NCBI GenBank assembly: GCA_035575035.1
Contig: DATLYH010000356.1
Span: 1-19,417 of the forward strand
Direction of reading: 5' to 3'
Source of the DNA: DATLYH01 sp035575035
Lineage (GTDB): Bacteria; Planctomycetota; Planctomycetia; Gemmatales; Gemmataceae
Length of the DNA stretch: 19,417 bases
The position numbers and the translations under genes were made by a program. A model generated the notes under the pieces. That model worked only from the letters and a program-made list of their open reading frames with translations, was not told the DNA's origin and did no database searches. Below, one piece after another: positions 7,080 to 15,090 of this stretch. How positions within the stretch are numbered: the stretch's first letter is position 1; every line of letters begins with the position of its first letter.

Positions 7080-8513
7080 TCAGGCCACCGCAGGGACCGG
7101 CGCTGGATGTCCCAGGGGGTGCGGCGGACCGACCCGGCTGGTGATCCGCTTTAGCTTGCCCGAGCGTGGGTCCGGGCCCAGGCGGTCCGTGATTTCGATG
7201 GCGAACTCAACCAGGTCATGCAACCCGAAGCGGCGCAGGCCCTTCTCCAGGATCGCCCCCAGCTCGTCGCGGCTCAGGCTCCGCCCGGGGGCCGGTGAGG
7301 CACGGAGCAGGAAGCGGTTCCGTTCCTCCTGGATGATCTGATACCAGCCGATCGGCGGGTAATCATCCAGGACATCGACAAACACGTAGGGGTGGACCTG
7401 GCGGTAGCGGCCGTGGTCGCGGATCCAGAGCACCTCGTCAGAGCGCCCCTCGACCTTGAGGATCAGCGGGAACGGCGCACCACAGGGGCAGGGAGTCGGG
7501 CTGAGGGTTACCGTGTCGGGCAGCTCGTAGCGGATGAAGGGCTGAAGGGTGTTGTACAGGTTGGTGATCAACACGCGGTCGCCCGGCTGGCCCGGCGGCA
7601 CCGGCCGATACTCGCGGTCCACCACTTCCAGGATGGCCCAGTCGGTCTGCAAGTGCATGCCGTGTCCCTGCGGGCAACCCAGGCTCAGGGCCATGCACTC
7701 GCCGCAGGCGTAGCTGTCGGTCACCGGCAAGCCGAACGCCCGCCGGATCAGCCGCCGCGCTCCCTGCGACAGCGGCTCGCTCACATTGTTAACTTGCCGC
7801 AGCGCGGGGAGCTGAAGCCGGCCGGCCAGCGCCTCGCGGGCCAGAAGCTCCAGGACGTTGGCGTAAGCAAGGAGCACCTGGGGCTGGTAGCGGTTGAGTT
7901 GTTCGACCACTTCGCCAAGCGGTTCGATCTGCGTCAGCCAGAGCTGATCCATGAAGCGGCGGGCGCCCGGCGGGGTGTAGGCCAGCCCGACCGCGCTGGG
8001 GTAAAACCCCTTGCCGATGGTCACCGACGCCATTCGAACCGGCCGCAACAGGCGAACCGCCACGGCCCCCGCCCACGACGGGAACACCGTGCCTCGGGTC
8101 ATTTGCAGGGCAAAGAGCAGTTCGATCATGCGGCGGTCCTGCACGATCAGGGCCGGCACCCCCTGCGTTCCCGAGGTGCGGGTGATTACGTACCGGTCGC
8201 GGTAGAACTGGCCTAGCCGCCCAGGATCGCTGATGAATGCCTCCAGCTCCTCGCGCTTCAGGCTGCGGTCGGTCAGGAGCCGATCGAAGTGCTCCATCAT
8301 CTCCGCCTTGGTCATGATGGGGAGCCGACGCAGCTCGAAGCGGTCGGGGTCCACACCCCGGAGACGTTCGGCGTGGAAGGGGGAATGGGCCTTGGCCCAG
8401 GCGATCAGGCGGCGCAGGCGCCGTTGCTGCAAGGCCTGGATGTGTTCCGGCCTTCCGCGTCCGACCAGCTTCTGCCGCACGGCCGTGGCGACAAAACGGA
8501 GTGTATCCCACAT
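7080..8513 (-). CDS. Phenylacetate-CoA ligase-like adenylate-forming enzyme
   Basis: The 477-aa protein belongs to the PaaK/CapK branch of AMP-binding enzymes, which activate a carboxylic acid as acyl-AMP and usually transfer it to CoA. Seen are the phosphate-binding TRTSGTQGVP (111-120), SYACGE (267-272), RYELPD (328-333) and a C-terminal SGKLKRI (451-457) with the candidate catalytic Lys. Cys/His pairs at 280-287 and 342-344 (CPCG) may form a metal site, as in some relatives. The acid substrate cannot be read. The start ATG at 8513 follows AAAGGGA on the minus strand; an in-frame upstream ATG would add 22 basic residues. It is a stand-alone gene, divergent from the M28 peptidase gene, with a 245-bp shared intergenic region. 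Confidence 0.85.
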   Translation of the reverse strand: MWDTLRFVATAVRQKLVGRGRPEHIQALQQRRLRRLIAWAKAHSPFHAERLRGVDPDRFELRRLPIMTKAEMMEHFDRLLTDRSLKREELEAFISDPGRLGQFYRDRYVITRTSGTQGVPALIVQDRRMIELLFALQMTRGTVFPSWAGAVAVRLLRPVRMASVTIGKGFYPSAVGLAYTPPGARRFMDQLWLTQIEPLGEVVEQLNRYQPQVLLAYANVLELLAREALAGRLQLPALRQVNNVSEPLSQGARRLIRRAFGLPVTDSYACGECMALSLGCPQGHGMHLQTDWAILEVVDREYRPVPPGQPGDRVLITNLYNTLQPFIRYELPDTVTLSPTPCPCGAPFPLILKVEGRSDEVLWIRDHGRYRQVHPYVFVDVLDDYPPIGWYQIIQEERNRFLLRASPAPGRSLSRDELGAILEKGLRRFGLHDLVEFAIEITDRLGPDPRSGKLKRITSRVGPPHPLGHPAPVPAVA

Positions 8514-8758
8514 CGGTCGTCCCTTTCCTCTCGTCCCTTTCCTCTTTTGTGCCTGGGCGTGCGAGAAGATGAATCGCAAACGCTGTGCCGGCCTCCGCCG
8601 CCGCGGCAGAGGCGGAGCTGTGCTCGACCAGGGGCGGATTCTGGAATCGACAACCGACCGCGAGTGCGAGATAGTATTTTTCCAGGGCGCCTCCAGCGAA
8701 CGGCAGCCCGCCCTCGACAGCGTTGTCCGTGCCCGTTGTTTTCCGAGAGAGCCGACCG

Positions 8759-10012
8759 TTGAACAGTCCTATCCCCTTCGACGCCAACCGCGCCTACGAT
8801 CACACCGAGGCCCTCTGTTATCCCCGCCGGGTTGGGACAAGCGGGGAACGGCGGGCGGCCCGCTACGTGGCCCGGCAGTTCGCCGCCCTGGGGCTAGTGT
8901 GCTGGCGCGAACGGTTCGTGGTTTCCTTCTTCCCGGCCGAGATCGGCAACCGGCTGGTGTTCCTCGCCTGTGCCATCCTGGTAGTGGCGGCTGTGCTGAC
9001 GGCCGGGGCCTATCCCTGGTTGACCGCTCTGTGCGCCGGCACAGCGGCCCTGTTGGCCAACGCCCCCTGGCGCGTGCAGTTCCTCCGTGGCCGCTGCCGG
9101 CCGCCGTGGGCGATCTCGGAGAATGTGCTTGCCACGCTGCCGGAGTCGGCGAAGGGGGCCCCGGCCCGGGTGGTTTTCCTAGCCCACTATGACACCAAGT
9201 CACAATGGCTGCCCACGGGAGTTCGCGTGGCACTGGTCACGGGGACGGCCGGCGTCTGTGCCCTGTTCGCCCTGGCGGCGTTGGCCGCGGCGCTGGGCTT
9301 GCCCGCGGGACTGGAAATGCTCGGGCCGTGGCGGCTGGGGCCCCTGGCGCTTTTGCTGTTGGCCGGGTTGCTGCTCAACTTCACCGGCAACCGCTGCCCC
9401 GGGGCGCTGGACAACGGCTCGGCCGTCGGCACGCTCCTGGAGCTGGCTCGCTGCTGGCGGCCGCAGCCGGGCACCCCCGTGGAGGCCGTCTGGGTGGCCA
9501 CCGGCTCGGAGGAAGTGGAGCTGGACGGCGCCCGCCACCTGTTGCGGGCGCACGCCTCCTGGTGGCAGGACAAGCCGACTTTGGTCATCAACCTGGAAAG
9601 TGTCGGCGCCGGCGGGCGCGTCTTCCTGGCCGGCGAGGCGCGAGCCCTACGATTGGCTCGGGAGGAGGCCGATCGGCTGGGGATGGAGCATGCCTTGTTG
9701 GCGGTGCTAGGGGCGGGCATGGATCATGAGCCGTTCGCGGCGCGCGGCCTGCCAGCGGTCAGCATCCTGGGGGACGTGGTGCGCCGGTCGTTCGCCCTGC
9801 ACTCCCGCCGCGACAACATGAGCCTGATCGAGCGGCCGGCCCTGGAGCGCGCCGGGCGGCTGGCTGCCCACCTCGCCTGGCGCTGGGCAGCCCTGCACCG
9901 GCCTCCTGTTCTGGTGCACAATCAAGAGGCATTCGGTGTAAGTGATAGGGGGGCCGGGGCGGAGTCTTCAGAGCCCCAGCGCTGTGGACCGGGGCACCGG
10001 GGCACCGGTTGA
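8759..10012 (+). CDS. Membrane M28 family metallopeptidase with transmembrane insert
   Basis: The protein (417 aa from TTG 8759) has the di-zinc aminopeptidase signature of M28. Visible are HYDTKSQ (H143, D145), GALDNGSAVGTLLELA (D218), GSEEVELDGA (E251/E252), NLESVG (E280 where Asp is more common) and LHSRRDN (H348). Two hydrophobic segments lie at 65-101. Two more lie at about 155-180 and 192-208, inside the peptidase domain between the H-x-D motif and D218. It is thus a polytopic membrane peptidase; the substrate is unknown. The start is uncertain: TTG 8759 has GAGAGAG 7 nt upstream, while GTG 8729 and TTG 8723 are in-frame alternatives. The last 25 residues run into low-complexity sequence. 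Confidence 0.82.
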   Translation: MNSPIPFDANRAYDHTEALCYPRRVGTSGERRAARYVARQFAALGLVCWRERFVVSFFPAEIGNRLVFLACAILVVAAVLTAGAYPWLTALCAGTAALLANAPWRVQFLRGRCRPPWAISENVLATLPESAKGAPARVVFLAHYDTKSQWLPTGVRVALVTGTAGVCALFALAALAAALGLPAGLEMLGPWRLGPLALLLLAGLLLNFTGNRCPGALDNGSAVGTLLELARCWRPQPGTPVEAVWVATGSEEVELDGARHLLRAHASWWQDKPTLVINLESVGAGGRVFLAGEARALRLAREEADRLGMEHALLAVLGAGMDHEPFAARGLPAVSILGDVVRRSFALHSRRDNMSLIERPALERAGRLAAHLAWRWAALHRPPVLVHNQEAFGVSDRGAGAESSEPQRCGPGHRGTG

Positions 10013-10023
10013 CAGCTGGTGCC
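10001..10023 (+). terminator. Stem-loop across the M28 peptidase stop codon
   Basis: GGCACCGG (10001-10008) pairs with CTGGTGCC (10016-10023), 8 bp with one G-T, around a 7-nt loop that contains the TGA stop. No T tract follows, so it may be a weak or factor-dependent terminator, or only an mRNA 3' structure. Confidence 0.3.
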
Positions 10024-10176
10024 ACGCTCTGTCCTAACTGCCCAACCTGCAAGACCATCGACAAGGAAGTCGCTTGACCCGGCACGAGTGCAGCGGCGCG
10101 GGCAGGGAAATGGCTGCGCTTCTTTCACGGGGACATCGACCCGGCTCAGACGGCGCCGGGCGAGTGGCCAATGCCA

Positions 10177-10273
10177 ACCGGCCGGCTGACACCGGCCGCT
10201 CGCCCGACAGTAGCACCGGCCGGCTGACACCGGCCGCTCGCCAGCACCGGCCGGCTGACACCGGCCGCTCGCC
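10177..10273 (-). repeat. Three tandem copies of 28-bp GC-rich hairpin repeat
   Basis: Nearly identical 28-bp units lie at 10177-10204, 10215-10242 and 10246-10273 (ACCGGCCGGCTGACACCGGC and so on), with 10- and 3-nt linkers. On the minus strand each folds as GGCCGG with CCGGCC around a GTCA core. They lie between the convergent ends of the M28 peptidase and BON-domain genes. Nothing coding is seen in 10013-10316. Confidence 0.85.
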
Positions 10274-10316
10274 AGCACGGACGGCACGCGGCAGAGGTCG
10301 GCTGCTTCCTGAAAGG

Positions 10317-10592
10317 TTAGTACCGTTCCGACGGGACCGACGGGTAGCTGGTCCCCACCTCAATGTCCACTTCGAGGCGCGGCGACCCGACCGCCGCCAG
10401 GGCCTCCAGGCCGGCCTGGATGGCGAGTTGCTTGAGGTAGTATGAGCTGACCCGTCCTCGGATGACGACCCGGTCGGCCAGTACCTCGACGGCAAGCTGG
10501 TGAATCCGCCCCCCGGTGCGCTGCGTGATCTGTCGCTCGACCGTCCAGGAAAGGTCCGCCACTGCACTCGAACCACCGGTTTCGCTGGGCAT
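10317..10592 (-). CDS. BON domain protein
   Basis: The 91-aa protein consists almost entirely of one BON-like domain. The segment HQLAVEVLADRVVIRGRVSSYYLKQLA (31-57) shows the beta-hairpin and helix pattern, followed by LEVDIEV (73-79). BON domains bind membranes, lipids or other ligands and occur in envelope and stress proteins. No signal peptide is present, so this one is probably cytosolic or membrane-associated from inside. The start ATG at 10592 has GGAGG (10598-10602) 5 nt upstream; GTG 10604 is an alternative. The leader contains a near-consensus promoter at 10823-10851 and a terminator-like hairpin at 10746-10777, so expression is probably controlled by attenuation or read-through. 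Confidence 0.75.
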   Translation of the reverse strand: MPSETGGSSAVADLSWTVERQITQRTGGRIHQLAVEVLADRVVIRGRVSSYYLKQLAIQAGLEALAAVGSPRLEVDIEVGTSYPSVPSERY

Positions 10593-10737
10593 ATCCGCCT
10601 CCACTCTTCCTCTTGTCGGCTCCGATGCCGGTTATGCCAATGATTATCCGTTTTCGGACGTCCAGGAGGACGTTGGCCGCCGTCCGCGAGAGGGGGTCCA
10701 TCACAAACCACTCCCCCTTTCCGGCGGTGGAGGGGGG

Positions 10738-10777
10738 AACAAGAAAGCCCCCGGGTGGATAGGCCACCGCAGGGGCT
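10738..10777 (-). terminator. Intrinsic terminator or attenuator in the BON leader
   Basis: On the minus strand AGCCCC (10777-10772) pairs with GGGGCT (10751-10746) and GGTGG (10768-10764) with CCACC (10758-10754). The loop is CCTAT and a small internal loop separates the stems. TTCTTGTT follows. It sits about 40 nt after the predicted transcription start and about 145 nt before the BON start codon, so it could end a small RNA of roughly 78 nt or act as an attenuator. Confidence 0.55.
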
Positions 10778-10822
10778 GCCATTGCCCACAACGCTACCCA
10801 CCCCGGGCAGCTTGGTATCCTC

Positions 10823-10851
10823 ATTGTTGGGGGCCGGCGCCGCCCTGTCAA
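10823..10851 (-). promoter_or_regulatory. Near-consensus sigma-70 promoter upstream of BON gene
   Basis: On the minus strand a perfect -35 TTGACA (10851-10846) is followed after exactly 17 nt by AACAAT (10828-10823), 4 of 6 matches to the -10 consensus. Transcription would start at about 10816-10818 and run toward the BON gene, giving a leader of about 225 nt. Confidence 0.55.
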
Positions 10852-11097
10852 ACGGATTTTCCGGGAAATTCCACCGGACAGCCCCTATCATAGACACCGT
10901 CGGTTCCTTCCTCCGGCCCGCCTACTTGACCTGCCGAAGGAGTGCCCGCCCGGCATTGCCTGCCTGCTTTCGGAACCTTGGTTGGGTTTGGTTGTTTCAT
11001 AGAGGGACTCGGCGAGAAGGAGCCTGCCCCGTTTCATCGGGAACTCTGTCCGAGCCGGGGTGGTGCTCCCGCGTGGGATAAACAGTCCGAGGGGGGT

Positions 11098-13551
11098 ATG
11101 AAACGACTCGGCTTGTGGACGGCAGTGCTTTTGATGGCGTCAACTCCGGCCCAGGCGGCGGACATTATCCCGCCGGCCAGCGAGCGGTTCGCGGCGGCTG
11201 GCACCGAGGAGGTGCCGAGCTTCCAGCGCCATGTGGTGCCGCTTCTGGGCCGGCTAGGGTGCAACGGCCGGGCCTGCCACGGTTCCTTCCAGGGACAGGG
11301 AGGCTTTCGGCTCTCACTGTTCGGCTATGACTTCCAGGCCGACCACCAGGCACTGACCGGCGGCGACAGCCCCCGCGCGGACCCGAAATCGCCGGCCGAC
11401 AGCCTGATGCTCCTCAAGCCGACGCACACCGTCTCCCACAAAGGCGGCAAGCGCATGGACGTTGACAGCTGGCCGTACCGCCTGTTGCGGCGCTGGATCG
11501 AGGCCGGCGCTCCCGGGGTCAAGGAGGGAGAGCCGTCGTTCGTCGCGCTGGACGTCGAACCGAAGGAGATCGTCTTTGGCCGGGCCGGCGAGGCGGTCCC
11601 GCTGAAGGTCATCGCGCAGTGGTCCGACGGCTCGCGCGAGGACGTGACGCCGCTCTGCCGCTTCCGCAGTAACGACGAGGCCATTGCCACGGTCAGCGAG
11701 TCCGGCCGGGTGACGGCCGTCGGCCGCGGCGACACCGACGTGGCCGTCTTCTACGACAACGGCGTGGTCACCATCCCGGTGATGCTGCCGGTGTCCGACC
11801 GGACCGGTCCCCGTTACCCGCCGGTGCCGACGCCGACCCGGATTGACGAATTGGTGGTGGCCAAGCTGCGCAAACTGGGGATTGTCCCCTCAGAGTTGTG
11901 CACCGACGCCGAATTCCTCCGCCGCGTCAGTCTCGACCTGACCGGCACGCTCCCTCCACCGGACGAGGTGGCCGCCTTCCTCGCCGACCCCTCCCCGGAC
12001 AAGCGGGCGAAGAAGGTCGAGGAGTTGCTCAGCCGCCCGGCCTACGCCGCCTGGTGGGCGACCAAACTGTGCGACTTCACCGGCAACAGCGAGGCTGCCG
12101 GTCCGCTCGGCGGCGAGCAGGGACTGCGCCGCGAGATGGCAAGGCTATGGTACAACTGGCTCTACCGCCGGGTCAGCGAGAATGTCCCCTATGACCGGAT
12201 TGTTGAGGGGATCGTGTTGGCCGTCAGCCGCCGGCCGGGCCAGAGCTACGAGGACTACTGCAAGGAGATGAGCGCCTATTTCCGCAAGGAGGCCCCCGCC
12301 GACTTCGCGGCCCGGCCAACCATGCCCTATTACTGGACACGGCGGGCGCTGGGCCGGCCGGAGGAGCGGGCGCTGGCGTTTGCGCACTCCTTCCTCGGGG
12401 TCAGTTTGCAGTGCGCCCAGTGTCACAAGCATCCTTACGACCAGTGGACCAAGCAGGACTTCGATCAGTTCACCGCCTTCTTCAACAACATCCGCTACGG
12501 GGCCGGCAACCGGGACCAGATCCAGGCCATGAAGCGGGACCTCGGCTTGGCCGGCCTCGATGAGGACTCGGGCCAGTACAAGCGGAAGTTCGTCGAGCTG
12601 CTGGCGGAGGGCAAGGTTCTGCCGTTCAAGGAGCTTACTGTCCCCCAAGGGGGTGCCCGCAAGGGGAGTGCCGCCAGGGCCAACCCAAGGCTTGGCCGGG
12701 TGATCACGCCCAAGCTGCTCGGCGGCGAGGAAGTCATCGACGCCGACTACGCCGACCCACGGCAGCCACTGATGGATTGGGTCCGCCAGGAGGACAACCC
12801 GTATTTTGCGCGAGCGTTCGTCAACCGGGTTTGGGCGAGTTATTTCAACGTCGGCCTGATCGACCCGCCGGACGACCTGAACCTGGCCAATCCGCCGAGC
12901 AACCCGGCCCTCTTGGATTACCTGGCCCGCGGCTTCATCGCCAGCGGCTACGACATGAAGTGGCTGCACCGCCAGATCACCACCAGCCGGACCTACCAAC
13001 TCAGCTGGCGGCCCAACGAGACAAATGAGCACGACGAGCGGAACTACAGCCGGGCGGTGCTGCGCCGCCTGCCGGCGGAGGTGGCCAGCGACGCGGTGGT
13101 GCTGGCCACCGCCTCGGACGATGCCCTGAAGCGATTGCACGCCGATCCGGCCGGCACCCGGGCCATCGGCGTGGCAAGCTGCTTCAGCCCGCGCGACGGC
13201 AGCAACTACGCGGTGATGCTGTTCGGCAAGCCGCCGCGCAGCATCAACTGTGACTGCGAGCGCTCCAATGAGCCGAGCCTGTTACAGACGGTTTACCTGC
13301 GCAACGACCAGGAGATACTGAAGCTGCTGGATCGCAAGGACGGCTGGTTACAGCAAGTTGCCCGCAGCCGTCTGCGCGACCCGGACGAGTTGGTCCGGCA
13401 GGCGTACTTGCGCACCCTCAGCCGTCCCCCTGATGAGCGCGAGGCAGCGATTGCCCGGAAGCACCTGGCCGACGCCGGCGACACCAGCGCCGGCCTGCGC
13501 GACCTGCTGTGGGCGCTGATCAATACGAAGGAATTCATCGTGAATCGGTGA
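11098..13551 (+). CDS. DUF1549/DUF1553 planctomycete cytochrome-like protein with Big_2 domain
   Basis: The 817-aa exported protein has a signal peptide (MKRLGLWTAVLLMASTPAQA). Next comes an N-terminal cysteine motif, CNGRACHGSF (55-64), of the kind found in planctomycete C-type cytochrome domains. A bacterial Ig-like Big_2 segment follows (about 155-230: PLKVIAQWSDGS, VTAVGRGDTDVAVFYDNG). Then come DUF1549 (about 248-460, with RRVSLDLTGTLPPPDEV and a CAQCHKHPYDQW heme-type CxxCH at 439-443) and DUF1553 (about 545-815, with NPYFARAFVNRVWASYFNVGL). Function is unproven; these proteins are thought to act in the periplasm with DUF1501 partners. Start ATG 11098 follows GAGGGGGG and begins the signal peptide. 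Residues 515-533 look like a low-complexity insert. Confidence 0.93.
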   Translation: MKRLGLWTAVLLMASTPAQAADIIPPASERFAAAGTEEVPSFQRHVVPLLGRLGCNGRACHGSFQGQGGFRLSLFGYDFQADHQALTGGDSPRADPKSPADSLMLLKPTHTVSHKGGKRMDVDSWPYRLLRRWIEAGAPGVKEGEPSFVALDVEPKEIVFGRAGEAVPLKVIAQWSDGSREDVTPLCRFRSNDEAIATVSESGRVTAVGRGDTDVAVFYDNGVVTIPVMLPVSDRTGPRYPPVPTPTRIDELVVAKLRKLGIVPSELCTDAEFLRRVSLDLTGTLPPPDEVAAFLADPSPDKRAKKVEELLSRPAYAAWWATKLCDFTGNSEAAGPLGGEQGLRREMARLWYNWLYRRVSENVPYDRIVEGIVLAVSRRPGQSYEDYCKEMSAYFRKEAPADFAARPTMPYYWTRRALGRPEERALAFAHSFLGVSLQCAQCHKHPYDQWTKQDFDQFTAFFNNIRYGAGNRDQIQAMKRDLGLAGLDEDSGQYKRKFVELLAEGKVLPFKELTVPQGGARKGSAARANPRLGRVITPKLLGGEEVIDADYADPRQPLMDWVRQEDNPYFARAFVNRVWASYFNVGLIDPPDDLNLANPPSNPALLDYLARGFIASGYDMKWLHRQITTSRTYQLSWRPNETNEHDERNYSRAVLRRLPAEVASDAVVLATASDDALKRLHADPAGTRAIGVASCFSPRDGSNYAVMLFGKPPRSINCDCERSNEPSLLQTVYLRNDQEILKLLDRKDGWLQQVARSRLRDPDELVRQAYLRTLSRPPDEREAAIARKHLADAGDTSAGLRDLLWALINTKEFIVNR

Positions 13552-13664
13552 TTGGGAGCCGTGTGGAGCTAGATCGCTCAGACCCGGCGAGTTCTGGCAT
13601 CCCGGATGAGGTTGTGTTCCCAGGTCTCGTGTACCCAGTCGGATCATTTAAGCGAGGAGGGCAG

Positions 13665-14960
13665 ATGGCGACCAATCGTTACTGCGACGGTATCACCCGG
13701 CGGGACTTCATCAAGGTCGGCGCCTTGGGCGCGGCGGGGCTGAGTCTGGCCGACTACCTCCGCCTGGCCCATGCCGGCGAGGTCCGGGGCGGCAAGGCGA
13801 AGTCGGCCATCTTCGTCTTCCTCGGCGGCGGGCCGACCCACCTGGACACCTTCGACATGAAGCCGGACGCCCCGGCCGAAATCCGCGGCGAGTTCAAGCC
13901 GATCCCAACGAACGTCCCCGGCATTCAGGTCTGCGAGCACCTGCCGCGGCTGGCCCGCTGTGCCGACCTGTACACGATCATTCGCGGCGTCAGCCACTCA
14001 TTGGCCGGCCACGAACTGGGAACCATGTACCTGAACACCGGCAGCCGGCCGGTCCCCTCGTTGATCTACCCCGGTTACGGTGCGGTCGTCAGCAAGGAGC
14101 TCCCCGGCGACCCCGACCTGCCCCACTTCGTCGCCATCCCGAACACGCCGCAGAAGGCCGGCTACCTCGGCGTCCGCTATGCTCCGCTGCAAACCAACGC
14201 AACACCGCAGCCGGGGGTGCCGTTTTCGGTCCGCGGCATCTCCTTGAGCGATGGCCTGACCGTGGAACAGTTCGAGCAGCGGCAGAAACTGCTCCGCCGG
14301 CTCGACACCGCCTTCCAGGGACTGGAGGCGAACAGCAAGCTGATCGAGGGGCTGGATAAGTTCGCGCAGCAGGCCTACGACATGATCAGCTCGCCGCGGG
14401 CCCGCCAGGCCTTCGATGTCAGTCACGAGAAGGCCGAGGTCGCGGCCGAGTTCGGCGAGCATCGCTTCGGCATGAGTTGCCTGTTGGCCGTCCGGCTGAT
14501 CGAGGCAGGGGTGCGCTTTGTCACGGTGACCTTTGGCGGCTGGGACACCCATGCCAACAATTTCCGCCTGGCGAAGGAGACGCTGCTGCCGCAGCTCGAT
14601 CAGGGCTTGGCCGCCCTCTTCACGGCGCTGCGCGATCGCGGTCTGCTCGACTCGACGACAGTCTTCGTGACCGGCGAGTTCGGCCGGACGCCGAAGATCA
14701 ACGCCCGGGCCGGGCGCGACCACTGGCCGCGGGCGATGTTCGTGCTCCTGGCCGGCGGCGGCATCAAGGGGGGCCGGGTCATCGGCGCCAGCGACGACAA
14801 GGGGATGGGACCGGTCGGCGAGGCGTTCTCCCCCGACCAGGTAGCCGCGTCGTTCTACCACACCCTGGGCATCGACTACCGCAAGGAATACCACACCAGC
14901 ACCGGCCGGCCCGTCATGATTGTCCGCGATGGGTCGCTTATTCCAGAGTTGTTCGTCTGA
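13665..14960 (+). CDS. DUF1501 family protein, Tat-exported
   Basis: The 431-aa protein carries a twin-arginine signal (TRRDFIKVGALGAAGLSLADYL, about 11-32), so it is probably folded before export. The fold is of the alkaline phosphatase/sulfatase type. Likely metal-site segments are FLGGGPTHLDTFDMKP (52-67), GVSHSLAGHELG (108-119), GGWDTHANN (291-299), GEFGRTPKIN (337-346) and GRDHWPRA (350-357). Substrate and reaction are not established. It follows the DUF1549/DUF1553 gene by 113 bp, the standard planctomycete pairing, so the two probably work together. GAGGAGG upstream of ATG 13665 supports this start over an open in-frame extension back to 13509. Confidence 0.93.
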   Translation: MATNRYCDGITRRDFIKVGALGAAGLSLADYLRLAHAGEVRGGKAKSAIFVFLGGGPTHLDTFDMKPDAPAEIRGEFKPIPTNVPGIQVCEHLPRLARCADLYTIIRGVSHSLAGHELGTMYLNTGSRPVPSLIYPGYGAVVSKELPGDPDLPHFVAIPNTPQKAGYLGVRYAPLQTNATPQPGVPFSVRGISLSDGLTVEQFEQRQKLLRRLDTAFQGLEANSKLIEGLDKFAQQAYDMISSPRARQAFDVSHEKAEVAAEFGEHRFGMSCLLAVRLIEAGVRFVTVTFGGWDTHANNFRLAKETLLPQLDQGLAALFTALRDRGLLDSTTVFVTGEFGRTPKINARAGRDHWPRAMFVLLAGGGIKGGRVIGASDDKGMGPVGEAFSPDQVAASFYHTLGIDYRKEYHTSTGRPVMIVRDGSLIPELFV

Positions 14961-14967
14961 TCGACCG

Positions 14968-15071
14968 CTGGAATCCGGTGCTCGCCGCAAGCGGCGGCCG
15001 AGAATTCACCGGCGAGCGGGGGGCGTGAGCCCCCTGGTCACCTGGAATCCGGTGCTCGCCGCAAGCGGCGG
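14968..15071 (+). repeat. Two identical 30-bp repeats flanking a strong hairpin
   Basis: The 30-bp unit beginning CTGGAATCCGGTGCTCGCCG occurs identically at 14968-14997 and 15042-15071, 44 nt apart. Between them lies a hairpin, CGGGGGGC (15017-15024) with GCCCCCTG (15029-15036), closed by a GTGA loop. It fills the gap between the DUF1501 and FG-GAP genes and could dampen read-through. The FG-GAP ribosome site starts 5 nt after the second copy. Confidence 0.85.
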
Positions 15072-15090
15072 TTCAGAGGGAGCGCCTCGC

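Larger units (their letters stand above)
10593..11097. other. Gene-free interval holding the BON leader and the DUF1549 gene upstream region
   Basis: The left part (10593-10851) is the structured BON leader. Besides the attenuator, it holds a C5/G5 hairpin at 10713-10737 and a 6-bp hairpin at 10658-10673 (ACGTCC, AGGA loop, GGACGT). The right part (10852-11097) precedes the DUF1549/DUF1553 gene; no convincing plus-strand promoter was found. Frames running through it lack family character. Confidence 0.5.

Noticed and set aside
7392..8216. Long plus-strand frame opposite the CoA-ligase-like gene
   Set aside because: It has no family character and its length is explained by high GC on the strand opposite a real gene. 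The minus-strand frame carries clear enzyme motifs.
8647..8677. Promoter pair at ATAGTAT between the divergent CoA-ligase-like and M28 genes
   Set aside because: The -10-like words fit on both strands, but neither has a -35 at acceptable spacing and match.
10360..10698. Minus-strand frame starting MDPLSRTAANVLLDVRKR within the BON leader
   Set aside because: It has a possible ribosome site but runs through the BON gene in another frame with no conserved pattern. A leader peptide cannot be excluded, but support is too thin.
12145..14990. Long minus-strand frames opposite the DUF1549/DUF1553 and DUF1501 genes
   Set aside because: They are antisense shadows of strongly recognised genes and have no plausible starts or motifs.
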